The notes below the pieces were generated by a model that worked only from the letters and a program-made list of their open reading frames with translations, had not been told where the DNA came from and made no database searches. Of a stretch of 64,000 bases of DNA, positions 1 through 7,532 are shown in pieces. The stretch is taken from positions 434,001-498,000 of the forward strand of contig NZ_OX267715.1 of assembly GCF_946151075.1 (NCBI RefSeq). Reading direction: 5' to 3'. Made by a program: the position numbers and the translations under genes. This DNA is from Neobacillus sp. Marseille-Q6967 (GTDB lineage Bacteria; Bacillota; Bacilli; Bacillales; Cytobacillaceae). Position 1 is the first letter of the stretch. Each line of letters begins with the position of its first letter.

Positions 1-486
1 GAAGTTCTTCCAAATGCTGATTTAGTTATATTAACTATCGGCGGCAATGATATTATGAAAGTGGCAAAGGACCATTTTGAAAACCTGCAGCTTTCTGTTT
101 TTGAAAAAGAGAAAGAGGTTTACATTAATAATTTATATCGAATCATGAATACGATTATCCGGATAAATCCAGACGTGTCAATTGTTTTAGTTGGAGTATA
201 CAATCCTTTTTCACAATGGTTTTCAGATGTAAAAGAATTGGATCAAATTGTTTCGGATTGGAATGTGGCCAGTCAAAGAGTAATTGCGAATTATTCAAAT
301 GCTTATTTTGTAGAAATTGAGGATTTATTTAAAAATCCTACTGAAAGTTTGTTGTATAAAGATAATTTTCACCCGAACGATCGGGGCTATGAGCTGATTG
401 CTGAACGGTTAAACGAAACATTAGAACAAAGAACATTACCAGATCTCGTTAAAAAGGCATATATGGCCAGTAAAGAGGAGAATTAA
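1..486 (+). CDS. ypmR: SGNH/GDSL-family hydrolase, 5'-truncated by window edge (YpmR-like)
   Basis: The reading frame is open from base 1, so the N-terminus lies outside the window; the first Met (55) is internal. SGNH esterases/lipases hydrolyse ester bonds with a Ser-Asp-His machinery. Visible here are the GGND block (bases 40-51), which supplies the oxyanion-hole Asn, and the C-terminal block DNFHPNDRGY, which carries the catalytic Asp and His. The nucleophile block GDS would lie upstream. The gene directly precedes a ypmS-like gene, the same pair as in B. subtilis, and probably shares its operon. The substrate cannot be told from sequence. Confidence 0.85.
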   Translation, partial: EVLPNADLVILTIGGNDIMKVAKDHFENLQLSVFEKEKEVYINNLYRIMNTIIRINPDVSIVLVGVYNPFSQWFSDVKELDQIVSDWNVASQRVIANYSNAYFVEIEDLFKNPTESLLYKDNFHPNDRGYELIAERLNETLEQRTLPDLVKKAYMASKEEN

Positions 487-492
487 TTTTTG

Positions 493-1071
493 ATGAAAAA
501 TAGCTGGAAAAAGGGATTCTTTCTGTTACTAGGATTGAACCTATTCATCCTATTGATTTTATTCGTATTAATTATTATGCCCAATGGGGAAGATGAAAAA
601 ATTCAACCTAAGAATCCCGATGATAATTTTGTAACATTTCAAGTAAAGTCAAACAAAAATGATTTAAATCGATTAATCAATCAGTACTTAAAAAAGGAAG
701 CCGCCGATTCACCAATTGATTATCAGGTCCAATTACGTGATGAAGTAGAATTATATGGTACTCTGCCTTTCTTTAGTCAGGAAATTGATTTGAAGCTCAC
801 TTTTGAGCCGGAAGCGCTTGATAATGGAGATTTGGTTCTCAGACAGAAATCCATTTCACTTGGGAGTCTAAACCTTCCCGTTTCCTATGTATTAAAATTT
901 ATTAGTGAAAATTATAAACTTCCTAAAGGTGTCATCATTCAGCCAAACGAAAAACTAGTTTATGTCAGTATGCAAGAGTTAAAGCTGAATAGTGATATAA
1001 AGCTAAAGGCAGATAAGTTTGACCTCAAAAAGGATGATATTGCTTTTTCTATACTTGTACCAGTAGAATAA
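493..1071 (+). CDS. ypmS: YpmS-family membrane-anchored protein
   Basis: A 192-residue protein with a short basic N-terminus and one hydrophobic segment (about residues 10-31), followed by a soluble, mostly beta domain that should face outward. It matches the conserved Bacillaceae YpmS family (DUF2140-type), whose function is not established. The family is normally found after the SGNH hydrolase ypmR, as here (6-base gap). A GAGGAG lies at 475-480. The ATG at 493 is the likely start, but a TTG at 490 is closer to ideal spacing. A terminator hairpin follows the stop codon. Confidence 0.8.
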   Translation: MKNSWKKGFFLLLGLNLFILLILFVLIIMPNGEDEKIQPKNPDDNFVTFQVKSNKNDLNRLINQYLKKEAADSPIDYQVQLRDEVELYGTLPFFSQEIDLKLTFEPEALDNGDLVLRQKSISLGSLNLPVSYVLKFISENYKLPKGVIIQPNEKLVYVSMQELKLNSDIKLKADKFDLKKDDIAFSILVPVE

Positions 1072-1096
1072 GGTGCCTCATGACGAGGCACCTTTT
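1071..1096 (+). terminator. Rho-independent terminator after ypmS
   Basis: AGGTGCCTC and GAGGCACCT form a perfect 9-bp stem around a short loop, followed by TTTT. It begins in the ypmS stop codon and closes the ypmR-ypmS unit. Confidence 0.85.
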
Positions 1097-1097
1097 A

Positions 1098-1348
1098 TCA
1101 TTTCATGATTCTAAGTCCTTTGGGGTAGAAATTCTTTAATATGTTCCTTTCGCTTCTTTTCCCCATCCCAATGGGTAGCCGTCTATGGTAATTAATGTCC
1201 AGCCCCGATCCAAGTCTGTTGTAAAAGTTTCAACTTTTTAGTAACGGAGCCATTTTTCGTCCTCAGTTGAGTATGTATGGAAAAATGCTGATGCTTCATC
1301 TTTTAAAAGGGTTTTAAATTTTTCAATAAATTCTGTTGGCAGTTGCAT
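1098..1348 (-). pseudogene. Remnant of an RsmF-type 16S rRNA cytosine-C5 methyltransferase (internal deletion)
   Basis: On the minus strand an AAGGAG site precedes an ATG (1346-1348) and about 37 codons beginning MQLPTEFIEKF and ending in WLRY plus a stop. This resembles the N-terminus of RsmF/YebU-family rRNA methyltransferases. After the stop, another frame reads DGYPLGWGKEAKGT, and after a one-base shift NFYPKGLRIMK, which resembles the extreme C-terminus of the same family. Several hundred codons, including the SAM-binding and catalytic-Cys region, are missing. The gene is dead: a deletion, a stop and a frameshift. The family call is from remembered motifs and needs an alignment. Confidence 0.6.
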
Positions 1349-1438
1349 AGGTCCGGGCTCCTTTCAATAATTCTCATTAGATTATTACATAAAGAAGAAA
1401 AGGATATAAAAAGACTGAGAGTATATATTTCTCAGTCT

Positions 1439-2188
1439 TTAATCCTTCATAATCATCGCTTGAAGTCCTGGGCTTTCGGAAGTTAAGCCAAGGAAAACAA
1501 TCGTGTAGGTTTCATTTGCATTGAACCTGGCATTTGGCATAGGAAGGAGAACGTTCTTGCCACCTGCTTCTCGGATTTCTAAATCCACTGTCAATGGCAT
1601 TAAGCCGAGATATTCCGTTGCTTGTTTATATGAAACATTGGAAAAAACAACATCCCGATCCTTTACCGCAATATCGATATCAGGTGAATCAGGTGACAAG
1701 TGGACAAATCTCATTTTTGCTTCATTTAAAGATACTTTAGGTTGATTGAGGTAAGGTAGAAGGCGGAGTTTTTTTACTGATCCAATAGCTGCTAATGTAT
1801 AGGATTGGCCCGGTTCCACTGTAATTTTCTTATTTAGAATACTATCTGTCATTTTACCGGCTGGATAAATTTCAATGATATATCTGCCAGGCCTTAAGGT
1901 CAAGTAATTAGACACCTGTTTAAATGGCAGGTTTTTGATTTTTGTTTGCCCATTTACATATATATCGATATTTCCGGCATCTGGTGATGTGTGCAAGAAT
2001 CGCACTTGAGTTTCTTCTTGAACAGGGTTGGGCTGATTACGCATCATTAGTGATTTTCTCATGTATTTCAAGTGTTTCTGGTAGTAATAGACATGAAGAT
2101 TTGGGTTGGAGTATTTAAAAAATTGTGCCAGGCTATCATAGGCTGAGGCTTTTTGAAGATAATCATAATGATTTCTTTTTTCGGACAT
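1439..2188 (-). CDS. DUF4397 domain-containing protein
   Basis: A 249-residue protein with two tandem copies of a beta-rich module. The first begins near VRFLHTSPDAGNIDIYVNG (about residue 62) and the second near MRFVHLSPDSPDIDIAV (about residue 159). The R-F-x-H-x-S-P-D opening is the hallmark of DUF4397 repeats, which are common in secreted or cell-surface proteins of Bacillaceae. No signal peptide is visible; the first 60 residues are Tyr/Lys-rich. AAAGGAG precedes the ATG at 2188. It stands alone, divergent from the next gene. The molecular function is unknown. Confidence 0.8.
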   Translation of the reverse strand: MSEKRNHYDYLQKASAYDSLAQFFKYSNPNLHVYYYQKHLKYMRKSLMMRNQPNPVQEETQVRFLHTSPDAGNIDIYVNGQTKIKNLPFKQVSNYLTLRPGRYIIEIYPAGKMTDSILNKKITVEPGQSYTLAAIGSVKKLRLLPYLNQPKVSLNEAKMRFVHLSPDSPDIDIAVKDRDVVFSNVSYKQATEYLGLMPLTVDLEIREAGGKNVLLPMPNARFNANETYTIVFLGLTSESPGLQAMIMKD

Positions 2189-2277
2189 ACCTTTCTCTCC
2201 TTTCAGAGTTTTTTATAAATTAATTTATTCGAGCTAGTATAGGTAGGTGTGTAATTCAGAATTTTTTTCCTAAACTG

Positions 2278-2306
2278 TTTACAAATGGATTAACGGTACA
2301 TATAAT
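2278..2306 (+). promoter_or_regulatory. Sigma-A promoter of the RsgA-like gene leader
   Basis: TTTACA (2278-2283) and a perfect TATAAT (2301-2306) are separated by exactly 17 bp. Transcription would start near 2313 and run through the leader peptide and attenuator below. Confidence 0.8.
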
Positions 2307-2339
2307 AAAGACAAATATGTGGAAAGCGGGTGAAGTGCA

Positions 2340-2411
2340 ATGGTAAATCAAACTACGTTAATTGTCGTACAGTTTCATATCGTTTGCACAGCCCAGGGAC
2401 TCTCTGCATAG
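2340..2411 (+). CDS. Putative 23-residue leader peptide
   Basis: A short frame, ATG 2340 to TAG 2409-2411, lies between the promoter and an intrinsic terminator upstream of the RsgA-like gene. It starts MVNQTTLIVV and contains a hydrophobic stretch. A weak purine-rich GGGTGAAG lies about 6-8 bases upstream. Codons 16-19 overlap the 5' arm of the alternative (antiterminator) stem at 2387-2395, so a translating ribosome would cover that arm. This is the layout of ribosome-mediated attenuators. Translation itself is inferred. Confidence 0.6.
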   Translation: MVNQTTLIVVQFHIVCTAQGLSA

Positions 2412-2478
2412 GGAAATTCTCTTCTTTTATTCCATGATGTAATCAAAACCATGGGCTGTGTCTGCCTATGGTTTTTTA
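2387..2478 (+). promoter_or_regulatory. Transcription attenuator (antiterminator/terminator pair)
   Basis: The terminator is AAAACCAT-g-GGC (2445-2456) pairing with GCC-t-ATGGTTTT (2464-2475), followed by T-rich sequence. Competing with it, CACAGCCCA (2387-2395) is perfectly complementary to TGGGCTGTG (2452-2460), which includes part of the terminator 5' arm and loop. The two structures are mutually exclusive. The upstream arm lies inside the leader ORF. The simplest reading is that normal leader translation masks it and allows termination, while a ribosome stalled early frees it and permits read-through. Confidence 0.7.
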
Positions 2479-2502
2479 TTTTACATTTTGGAGGATTAAA
2501 GA

Positions 2503-3573
2503 ATGAATTTAATAACAATTGGTATGAACGAAAAAATAGAAACAAGCTTTAAATTAGTTAAACAAAGTGAAGAGATGATTATCGGCCGTGTGGCTTTAGA
2601 GCATAAACGGATGTACCGGGTATGGACAGAGCAGGGAGAGTTACTATGCGAGGTATCAGGGAAATTTAGTTTTGAAGCCATTAGCAGAGAGGACTATCCT
2701 GCTGTTGGAGACTGGGTAGTAATTAAACCGAGGGCTGTGGAAGGAAAAGGAACCATCTATTCCGTCTTGCCACGCTTTAGTAAATTTTCTAGAAAGTCAG
2801 CAGGCCGTACAACAGAAGAACAAATTGTGGCGGCAAACGTAGATACAGTTTTTCTGGTAAATTCACTAAACGAAGATCTTAATTTAAGAAGATTAGAACG
2901 GTATTTATTATTAACTTGGGAAAGTGGAGCGAACCCAGTGATTGTTTTAAGCAAAGCTGATCTTTGTAAAAATATCGAGGAAAAAATCGCAGAAGTAGAA
3001 TCGATTACGTTTGGCGGTGTTCCAGTTATAGCTATCAGTGCTGAAACAATGAATGGTTTCGACCGGTTAACAGATTATTTAGAACCAGGTAAAACGATCG
3101 CTCTTCTCGGTTCATCAGGTGTAGGGAAGTCGACGTTAACGAATCGATTGTTAGGAGAAGAGAAACAACTGGTTCAGGAAATACGATTAGGAGCTGACAA
3201 GGGGCGTCATACCACGACCCATCGTGAGCTTATTCAATTGCCTAATGGATGTGTTTTGATGGATACCCCTGGTATGAGAGAATTACAGATTTGGGAAAGT
3301 TCTAAGGGATTATCAGAAACCTTTGCCGATATTGATCAGCTCTCAGGTACCTGCCGATTCCGGGACTGCCAGCATGAAGACGAACCTGGCTGCGCAGTGG
3401 CTGCGGCAATTGAAAGTGGAACACTGGAGCCTGAAAGATTAACCAGCTATTTTAAACTACAAAAAGAACTGTCCTATATCGAACGCAAACACGACAAACG
3501 CGCCCAGAGTGATGAGAAAAAACATTGGAAAAACATAAATAAACAAATGAAACATAAAAAGAAAAGTTTTTAA
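2503..3573 (+). CDS. RsgA-like circularly permuted GTPase (ribosome small-subunit biogenesis paralogue)
   Basis: A 356-residue protein with the order typical of RsgA/YjeQ. An N-terminal OB-fold (about residues 30-100) is followed by a circularly permuted GTPase with G4-like LSKAD, then the P-loop GSSGVGKST (about 206-214), the switch region RHTTTHRE and G3 DTPGM. A C-terminal zinc motif of the C-x-x-x-x-C-x-H-x6-C type (CRFRDCQHEDEPGC) follows. RsgA helps mature the 30S subunit. This version is longer than the usual ~300 residues, with a very basic tail, and is separate from the usual chromosomal rsgA context, so it is probably a second copy. GGAGG precedes ATG 2503. The leader attenuator suggests control by translation stress. 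Confidence 0.85.
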   Translation: MNLITIGMNEKIETSFKLVKQSEEMIIGRVALEHKRMYRVWTEQGELLCEVSGKFSFEAISREDYPAVGDWVVIKPRAVEGKGTIYSVLPRFSKFSRKSAGRTTEEQIVAANVDTVFLVNSLNEDLNLRRLERYLLLTWESGANPVIVLSKADLCKNIEEKIAEVESITFGGVPVIAISAETMNGFDRLTDYLEPGKTIALLGSSGVGKSTLTNRLLGEEKQLVQEIRLGADKGRHTTTHRELIQLPNGCVLMDTPGMRELQIWESSKGLSETFADIDQLSGTCRFRDCQHEDEPGCAVAAAIESGTLEPERLTSYFKLQKELSYIERKHDKRAQSDEKKHWKNINKQMKHKKKSF

Positions 3574-3580
3574 CGCTTGG

Positions 3581-3608
3581 AAACCGAACCACGATGGTTC
3601 GGTTTTCT
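3581..3608 (+). terminator. Terminator after the RsgA-like gene
   Basis: AACCGAACC and GGTTCGGTT form a 9-bp stem with a 5-base loop, followed by TTTTC. Confidence 0.85.
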
Positions 3609-3654
3609 TTATGTTTACATCTAAATAATTCGGAAATAAACAATCGATAACCAA

Positions 3655-3870
3655 CTACTATATAAAAATAGTGAACTTCTACATGAATTTATCAATCTTC
3701 TACATTTTAAGTGCTAACTTCTACATGAATTTAGGAAACTTCTACATTTGATGACAGCTTCTACATAAAGATAGCCAACTTCTACATAAAAGTAGTAAAC
3801 TTCTACACATTTGAAAGCAACTTCTACATAAATTCAGGAAACTTCTACATTTTCAGTTTGCTCTTCAACA
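3655..3870. repeat. Array of CTTCTACA units phased at 21 bp
   Basis: Nine exact CTTCTACA cores begin at 3676, 3697, 3718, 3739, 3758, 3779, 3800, 3821 and 3842. Seven of the eight steps are exactly 21 bp and one is 19. Degenerate units in register lie on both sides (CTACTATA at 3655, CTTCAACA at 3863). The 11-13 bp between cores are variable and AT-rich. The array fills the gap between the RsgA-like gene terminator and msrA and has no open frame through it. A 21-bp period equals about two helical turns, so all cores would face the same side of the DNA. Function unknown. Confidence 0.9.
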
Positions 3871-3955
3871 ATGTACATTTTGAGTATCAAATTTTATTTT
3901 TCACCTAAGTTTCTGTATACTCAAATCAAAGTAATTTACAAAAGAGGTGGGGACT

Positions 3956-4489
3956 TTGGAAGCAAAGGCTACGTTTGCTGGCGGGTGTTTCTGGTGCATG
4001 GTTAAGCCATTTGATGAGCAGCCGGGAATTAAGAGTGTTATTTCAGGTTATACCGGCGGAACTGTTGAAAATCCAACCTATGAACAGGTTTGTTCCGAAA
4101 CAACCGGACATTATGAGGCCGTTCAAATCACGTATGATCCAGATATTTTTCCATATGAAAAATTACTCGAGCTTTACTGGCAGCAAATCGATCCAACTGA
4201 TCTCGGTGGTCAATTTTATGACCGCGGGCAATCTTATCAAACTGCGATATTTTATCATGATGAAAATCAGAAAAAATTAGCTGAAGAATCTAAGCAGGCC
4301 TTACAAGAAAGCGGGCGTTTTAAAAAGCCGATTGTAACACCGATTTTACCGGCAAAACCGTTCTATCCAGCGGAAGAATACCATCAGCATTATTACAAAA
4401 AAAATAAAGCTCACTATGAACGATATCATGTTGGTTCTGGACGAGCAGGCTTTATCAAGGCACATTGGGGGGAGCAGAATGAAAAATAA
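3956..4489 (+). CDS. msrA: Peptide-methionine (S)-S-oxide reductase MsrA
   Basis: A 177-residue enzyme that reduces the S epimer of methionine sulfoxide in proteins, repairing oxidative damage in the cytoplasm. The catalytic motif GGCFWC lies at residues 8-13 (nucleophile Cys10). Conserved MsrA stretches follow: [57 protein letters not shown] at 3944-3950 places the start at TTG 3956 and not the in-frame GTG at 3947, which overlaps that site. It overlaps msrB by 11 bases, so the two are translationally coupled. The repeat array lies directly upstream. Confidence 0.93.
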   Translation: MEAKATFAGGCFWCMVKPFDEQPGIKSVISGYTGGTVENPTYEQVCSETTGHYEAVQITYDPDIFPYEKLLELYWQQIDPTDLGGQFYDRGQSYQTAIFYHDENQKKLAEESKQALQESGRFKKPIVTPILPAKPFYPAEEYHQHYYKKNKAHYERYHVGSGRAGFIKAHWGEQNEK

Positions 4490-4913
4490 GGAAGAGTTAA
4501 AAAAGGAATTATCACCGATACAATATGAAGTAACGCAAAATAATGGAACCGAGCCTCCATTCAGAAATGAATATTGGAATGAAACTCGAGATGGGATTTA
4601 TGTGGATATCGTCTCCGGAAAACCATTGTTCAGCTCACTAGATAAATTCGATGCCGGATGTGGCTGGCCTAGCTTCACTAAACCAATCGAAGAAGAAGAA
4701 ATACTCGAAAAAGAAGATAGAAGTCACTTCATGATCCGTACAGAGGTTAGAAGTAAATCAGCCGACTCTCATTTAGGACATGTGTTTGATGACGGACCGT
4801 ATCCTACTGGACTGCGATATTGTATTAACTCCGCTGCATTAAAATTTATCCCCGTTGAAAAGTTGGATGAAGAGGGATATGGAGAGTACAAAAAATTATT
4901 TGAAGGAAAGTAA
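4479..4913 (+). CDS. msrB: Peptide-methionine (R)-S-oxide reductase MsrB
   Basis: A 144-residue partner of MsrA that reduces the R epimer of methionine sulfoxide. Family signatures are [43 protein letters not shown] and the catalytic [13 protein letters not shown]. The two CxxC zinc motifs of many MsrBs are not visible, as in the zinc-free subgroup. GGGGGAG precedes ATG 4479, which lies inside the end of msrA. The coupled msrA-msrB arrangement is typical of Bacilli. Confidence is high. Confidence 0.93.
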   Translation: MKNKEELKKELSPIQYEVTQNNGTEPPFRNEYWNETRDGIYVDIVSGKPLFSSLDKFDAGCGWPSFTKPIEEEEILEKEDRSHFMIRTEVRSKSADSHLGHVFDDGPYPTGLRYCINSAALKFIPVEKLDEEGYGEYKKLFEGK

Positions 4914-4936
4914 AAAGCCGCTAACCGCGGCTTTTT
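4911..4936. terminator. Bidirectional terminator between msrB and the DUF502 gene
   Basis: AAAAAGCCG and CGGCTTTTTT (around a CTAACCG loop) make an A/T-flanked stem that can stop transcription of both convergent genes. Confidence 0.85.
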
Positions 4937-5517
4937 TCTTTTGAACTGGAAGATGTCATTCCGCCGGAAAGGATAAATTTCATCGCATCTTCGGGCTTGA
5001 CGTCAATAATTTCAACTTGCTCTTTTGGGATTAAAAAAGTAAAACCTGCAACCTGAAAGGTTTGTGGTACATAAACCGCAACATGGTCTTTTAACGGACT
5101 GTACAAATCCTCTAATTCCTCGGAAGTAATAAACCCCATACTCCTCATTTCTGTACCTGGAATCACTACAAGAGCAACCTTGGAAAAAGACTTTTTCTCA
5201 CCCAGAAATGATTGAATCGTGTCTTTAATAACAGTGTAAATGGTTTTTACTACAGGTATTTTTTCCAGCAAAAAGTCAATGATTCTAACAATCTTACCTG
5301 TAATATATTTGGTAGATAACCAGCCTAATAACGTTATTGATACAATTGTTGTAAGCAGTCCAATGCCAGGTATATAATCTTCTTTCAAATAAGGTTTAAG
5401 TGAGTTACCGAGTAACCCGTCAAGAAAAAGAAAGGTCTTATAAATAACATAGATCACAAGAATAATGGGAACAATCGTTAAAATCCCGTTAATAAAGCTT
5501 TTTAATAATACCTTCAT
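4921..5517 (-). CDS. DUF502 family membrane protein
   Basis: A 198-residue protein with two N-terminal membrane segments (about residues 8-31 and 50-70), then a soluble domain containing LEKIPVVKTIYTVIKDTIQSFLG and AVYVPQTFQVAGFTFLIPKEQVEIIDV. These are typical of the DUF502 family, found in many bacteria and plants (COV-like proteins) without an assigned reaction. The C-terminus is Ser-rich. It stands alone, convergent with msrB. The start at 5517 has a GGCGGGTG-like site upstream. Confidence 0.85.
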   Translation of the reverse strand: MKVLLKSFINGILTIVPIILVIYVIYKTFLFLDGLLGNSLKPYLKEDYIPGIGLLTTIVSITLLGWLSTKYITGKIVRIIDFLLEKIPVVKTIYTVIKDTIQSFLGEKKSFSKVALVVIPGTEMRSMGFITSEELEDLYSPLKDHVAVYVPQTFQVAGFTFLIPKEQVEIIDVKPEDAMKFILSGGMTSSSSKEKSRG

Positions 5518-5642
5518 CTCAACACCCGCCTAATTTTTATAACTGAATTTCATAATATAGGCGAATGCACAGACAGGTCAAGTACCTATTACATAAAGTA
5601 TCAATGTGAACAAGACAAAAACTTCAAGGAGTGATTTGAGGT

Positions 5643-5786
5643 ATGCATTACGGACATCATGGATTTGACCCTTGCTGCGGTTATGGCCATCCAGCTGTGG
5701 GTGGTATTGGATTTGGTTACGGCACATTTGTTTTAATTGTGGTGCTGTTCATTCTATTAATTATCATTGGTGCCAGCTGGTGCTAA
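5643..5786 (+). CDS. YjcZ-family small sporulation membrane peptide
   Basis: A 47-residue frame: a His/Gly/Cys-rich head ([17 protein letters not shown]), then [21 protein letters not shown] and a WC end. This single-helix pattern ending in IGAS(W/F) is the signature of the YjcZ/YhaL-type peptides of Bacillus, annotated as sporulation proteins. AAGGAGTGA precedes the ATG. It is too short for most ORF finders but is followed by its own terminator, so it is probably an independent transcript. The precise role is unknown. Confidence 0.8.
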   Translation: MHYGHHGFDPCCGYGHPAVGGIGFGYGTFVLIVVLFILLIIIGASWC

Positions 5787-5792
5787 GAAATC

Positions 5793-5821
5793 GACTCAGG
5801 TGAATGTCACCTGGGTCTTTT
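5793..5821 (+). terminator. Terminator after the YjcZ-like gene
   Basis: GACTCAGGTGA pairs with TCACCTGGGTC (one G-T pair) around a 3-base loop, followed by TTTTT. Confidence 0.85.
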
Positions 5822-5893
5822 TCGTTATCTTCTGACAAATGGTTAAAACACGAACAATAGATATTTATTATTATATATAGTTCGTTTTTATTG

Positions 5894-5922
5894 TTGACGA
5901 AAGAAAAAATGTCTGTTATATT
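5894..5922 (+). promoter_or_regulatory. Sigma-A promoter of the FAD oxidoreductase gene
   Basis: TTGACG (5894-5899) and TATATT (5917-5922) are separated by 17 bp, 46 bases upstream of the start codon. Confidence 0.65.
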
Positions 5923-5968
5923 TACCAAGGATTAAGTAAATCGTAAATCGTCTTGGAGGTAATGGACA

Positions 5969-7435
5969 ATGGAAAATAGATATGATGTTATTGTAGTGGG
6001 GGCTGGACCAGCAGGAATTTTTACTTGCTATGAACTTACACTAAAAATGCCGAACGCAAAGGTGCTGTTAGTGGATAAGGGGCATGATATTTATCGGAGA
6101 CATTGTCCAATTTTACAAAAGAAAATTGAAAAATGTCCTCCCGCTGCCGGGAGAAAAGAATTTGCAGGATGTTTGCCTGCATGTTCGATCACCAATGGTT
6201 TTGGCGGTGCAGGCGCATATTCGGATGGCAAATTTAATATCACGAGTGAATTTGGGGGCTGGATGACAGATTATCTGCCAGACTCACAAGTGGTTGAACT
6301 AATTAAATATGTTGATGAGATTAATCTAAAGCATGGTGCGACAGAAAGCATTACCGATCCGATGACAGATGCTGTAAAGAATATTGAACGCCGCGGCTAT
6401 GCTGCGGGATTAAAGCTCTTACGTGCTCAAGTCCGTCATTTAGGGACTGAGCAAAACCTAGAAATCCTAAAAAGTATTTTTGAATATTTAAAGAATAAGA
6501 TTGAAATGCTTTTCAAAACAGAAGTAGAAGATTTAATTACTGAAAAAACACCAGATGGCCACCAAATTAAAGGTATACAGCTTAAAAATGGTGAAAATAT
6601 TTATGCTGATAAAGTAGTTATCACACCAGGACGTGATGGTTCAAAATGGCTGACTGATGTATTGAAGAAACGCCGTCTGAAAATGATGAACAATCAGGTG
6701 GATATCGGTGTTCGTGTTGAGACGTCAGACATCGTGATGCAAGAGATAAATGAACATTTGTATGAAGGGAAGTTTGTATTTAATACATCTGTAGGAACAA
6801 GGGTACGAACGTTCTGCAGCAACCCTTCCGGTCATGTGGTCGTTGAGAACCACTCTGGAATTATGCTTGCAAATGGCCATGCATACAAGGATCCTAAACT
6901 TGGCAGTCCTAATACTAACTTCGCTTTGCTTGTTTCTCATACCTTTGCTGAACCATTTGATAAACCGAACGAATTTGCCCATGAAGTATCCCGATTGGCA
7001 AACGCATTATCCAATGGCGGTATTATCGTTCAAAAATACGGTGATATCTTAAAAGGCAGAAGATCAACGGCAAAAAGAATTAAAGAAGGATTCATTGAGC
7101 CGACTCTAAAAGAAGCAGTACCAGGTGACCTTGGTTTAGTTCTCCCTTATAACACGTTAAAGAGTCTTATTGAAATGACGGAAGCATTGAATCAAATTAC
7201 TCCTGGTCTTGCTTCAGAACACACCCTATTCTACGGCGTGGAAGCGAAGTTCTATTCGGCACGACCGAAACTGAATGACCGTTTCGAGTCAGAAATCGGC
7301 GGTTTGTATGTCGGCGGAGACGGTGCTGGTATCACACGCGGTCTTGCACAGGCCAGTGCCTGCGGAGTATGGATTGCAAGAGATATTATTCAAAAAGCAG
7401 CAACCGAACGTAAACGTGAAACAGTAATGGTTTAA
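5969..7435 (+). CDS. NAD(P)/FAD-dependent oxidoreductase
   Basis: A 488-residue flavoprotein. The N-terminal Rossmann motif VIVVGAGPAGIFTCYEL (residues 7-23) binds the FAD ADP moiety. The region KCPPAAGRKEFAGCLPACSITNG carries several Cys, and FGGAGAYSDGKFN follows. The C-terminus GGLYVGGDGAGITRGLAQASACG is the second FAD-contact segment. The layout fits the large FAD-dependent dehydrogenase family of COG2509 (about 460-490 residues, common in Firmicutes). Its substrate is unknown. GGAGG precedes the ATG, and there is a clear promoter and terminator of its own. Confidence 0.85.
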   Translation: MENRYDVIVVGAGPAGIFTCYELTLKMPNAKVLLVDKGHDIYRRHCPILQKKIEKCPPAAGRKEFAGCLPACSITNGFGGAGAYSDGKFNITSEFGGWMTDYLPDSQVVELIKYVDEINLKHGATESITDPMTDAVKNIERRGYAAGLKLLRAQVRHLGTEQNLEILKSIFEYLKNKIEMLFKTEVEDLITEKTPDGHQIKGIQLKNGENIYADKVVITPGRDGSKWLTDVLKKRRLKMMNNQVDIGVRVETSDIVMQEINEHLYEGKFVFNTSVGTRVRTFCSNPSGHVVVENHSGIMLANGHAYKDPKLGSPNTNFALLVSHTFAEPFDKPNEFAHEVSRLANALSNGGIIVQKYGDILKGRRSTAKRIKEGFIEPTLKEAVPGDLGLVLPYNTLKSLIEMTEALNQITPGLASEHTLFYGVEAKFYSARPKLNDRFESEIGGLYVGGDGAGITRGLAQASACGVWIARDIIQKAATERKRETVMV

Positions 7436-7460
7436 ACCCGCTATCCCAGCGGGTTTCTTT
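7434..7460 (+). terminator. Terminator after the FAD oxidoreductase gene
   Basis: AACCCGCT and AGCGGGTT form an 8-bp stem with a 5-base loop, then TTCTTTT. Confidence 0.85.
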
Positions 7461-7532
7461 TATTCATAATTTCTAAAATATATCTCCAATCCGCTTATTT
7501 TGATAAAATAGTTCAAAAAGGAGGAATCTAGG

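Noticed and set aside
3452-3654. Minus-strand frames over the end of the RsgA-like gene
   Set aside because: They overlap a well-supported gene and its terminator; composition is that of a reversed Lys-rich tail.
3655-3870. The 21-bp array as a CRISPR
   Set aside because: Repeats are only 8-10 bp with 11-13 bp gaps, far shorter than any CRISPR repeat-spacer unit, and no cas gene is present.
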